Shown here piece after piece: positions 63,306-64,000 of a stretch of 64,000 nucleotides of DNA (its first letter is position 1; every line of letters begins with the position of its first letter). Source of the DNA: Ceratothoa steindachneri (lineage: Eukaryota > Arthropoda > Malacostraca > Isopoda > Cymothoidae). The notes under the pieces were generated by a model that was given only the letters and a program-made list of their open reading frames with translations, was not told where the DNA came from and did no database searches. The stretch spans positions 170,645,258 through 170,709,257 of the forward strand of contig OZ018318.1 in NCBI GenBank assembly GCA_963969495.1. Direction: 5' to 3'. A program made the translations under genes and the position numbers.

Positions 63306-64000
63306 TTATGCATCATCCTTGTTGTTAGAATTGTGTTTATTCATGGACTTGAAAAGAAAAACAAGTTTTGCTGCCTTCTCTGTACCAAGGCGATTCCTCA
63401 GCTTAGAATGTACTAGTCGAAAAGAGGAGAAGACTTGCTCTACTCCAGATGATGAGGCTACGGCAGTCATAAGTTGATGCACTGCTGAGAGAATGTCACT
63501 GCCCTCAAAACCTGTATGAGACTCCCACTATTCAGTAGCTGACATGGTCTTCGTCACAGGTTCTGTAAACTTCATGATAATGGGAACAAGTGCTAGATAT
63601 TTCTCATTGGCATATTCCATTGCCATATTCATCTCTTGTTCATTAAGTACCTTTCCCTGAAGTGAAGGATTAAGCATGTTGGCAAGAAGATGAGCCTTGG
63701 TAATCAACTGTCCATACCTTTTTCTCACCAGTTTTTCCACTTGCTGGTTGTTTTTGAAGTGGTCACATAACTTTCCAAATATCGACTGCTTGAGCAATAG
63801 TTCATTTGTCCCTTTGTACCTGATCTAGAGCCTTAGCTATTGGCTGCAATTGAGCCAATAGCTCCTCAGCAGAGCGTTTGAGCCCAATAGTGGATACCTT
63901 ACTCCTTACAGCCGGATCAATCATTTCCCTGTCAACTTCACAGATCTTCATTAGAATTGGCCAGTTGTTTACATAAATCTTGAGGCAGTCTGACAGAGTG
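63306..64000 (-). pseudogene. hAT transposase C-terminal part, two in-frame stops, 5' end off the window
   Basis: One minus-strand frame holds all blocks up to TAA at 63306-63308. From the right edge it reads LSDCLKIYVNNWPILMKICE, ELLAQLQPIAKALDQVQRDK, then TIAQAVDIWK, LITKAHLLANMLNPSLQGK, LSAVHQLMTAVASSSGVEQV and FSSFRLVHSKLRNRLGTEKA. The last two blocks are the hAT dimerisation domain (SS, FS, RNRL). The middle block is the HLLA-LL-P helix common in hAT transposases of the ZBED-like type. A TGA (about 63828) and a TAG (about 63525) interrupt it, so this copy could not make active transposase without readthrough. The N-terminal zinc finger and catalytic Asp residues would lie to the right. 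Confidence 0.82.

Larger units (their letters stand above)
62740..64000 (-). mobile_element. hAT transposon, 3' part, running off the right edge
   Basis: The terminal repeat starts CAGGGTTGTTTGATTTAAATC at 62740 (as CAGGGTTGTTTG then ATTTAAATC), followed by several ATTTAAATC palindromes, three tandem ~80-bp units and a minus-strand transposase. The other end lies beyond 64000, so length and target duplication are unknown. Confidence 0.8.

Overview
The window is eukaryotic and looks like arthropod DNA, most likely a crustacean. It has spliceosomal introns, many non-LTR, LTR, Penelope, Tc1 and hAT transposon relics, long AT-rich spacers, microsatellites and one scaffold gap (200 N at 39034-39233). 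No prokaryotic operon, tRNA gene or CRISPR array is visible. About half of the 64 kb comes from one non-LTR retrotransposon family, called NL1 here. NL1 has a zinc-knuckle ORF1 and an ORF2 with endonuclease, reverse transcriptase (RT), RNase H and a C-terminal Cys/His motif, an I-clade-like layout. Every copy is broken.

Layout. 1-2400: 5' part of a Gypsy-like LTR element on the minus strand (LTR edge, tRNA-Lys-type primer-binding site, broken gag with five zinc knuckles). 2620-3480: minus-strand RT fragment of another LINE. 4245-7025: old NL1 pieces, one hit by a 149-bp 3'-UTR-only insertion. 7384-13803: near full-length copy NL1-A, inserted in the 3' UTR of an older copy. 13985-21060: NL1-J, -I, -C and smaller pieces. 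21060-26370: mostly unassigned, with a Tc1 relic. 26375-30085: NL1-K and NL1-D. 31490-32955: NL1-L and -M. 34411-35858: a Tc1 element whose transposase appears to hold a 100-bp GT-AG intron. 38939-42290: NL1 fragment at the gap, microsatellites, hAT-like repeats, a palindromic MITE and a Penelope RT fragment. 42290-43565: NL1-E. 44766-50872: full-length-type copy NL1-B with a 13-bp target duplication. 50873-52395: NL1-N with a ~320-bp inverted duplication. 52396-58070: NL1-G, split by a 3.5-kb element of a second, AT-richer family (NL2). 58613-59250: uncharacterised mobile-element-like coding relic.

The only host gene I can support lies near the right edge on the plus strand. Two exons (59963-60570 and 60728-60949) have matching splice phases and resemble the middle of KANSL1/NSL1, the scaffold subunit of the NSL histone acetyltransferase complex. 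The sequence after its second exon holds a ~500-bp foldback repeat, a 5S-rRNA-like relic, a hAT MITE with perfect 8-bp target duplications and the end of a larger hAT element.

NL1 copies share a 29-nt hairpin just before the A-rich 3' tail, and NL2 has a hairpin of the same shape at the same place. This is the expected position for RNA recognition by the reverse transcriptase, and it is the best recurring functional signal in the window. NL1-A and NL1-D share two premature stops at homologous positions, so the family may have spread through a defective or trans-mobilised source.
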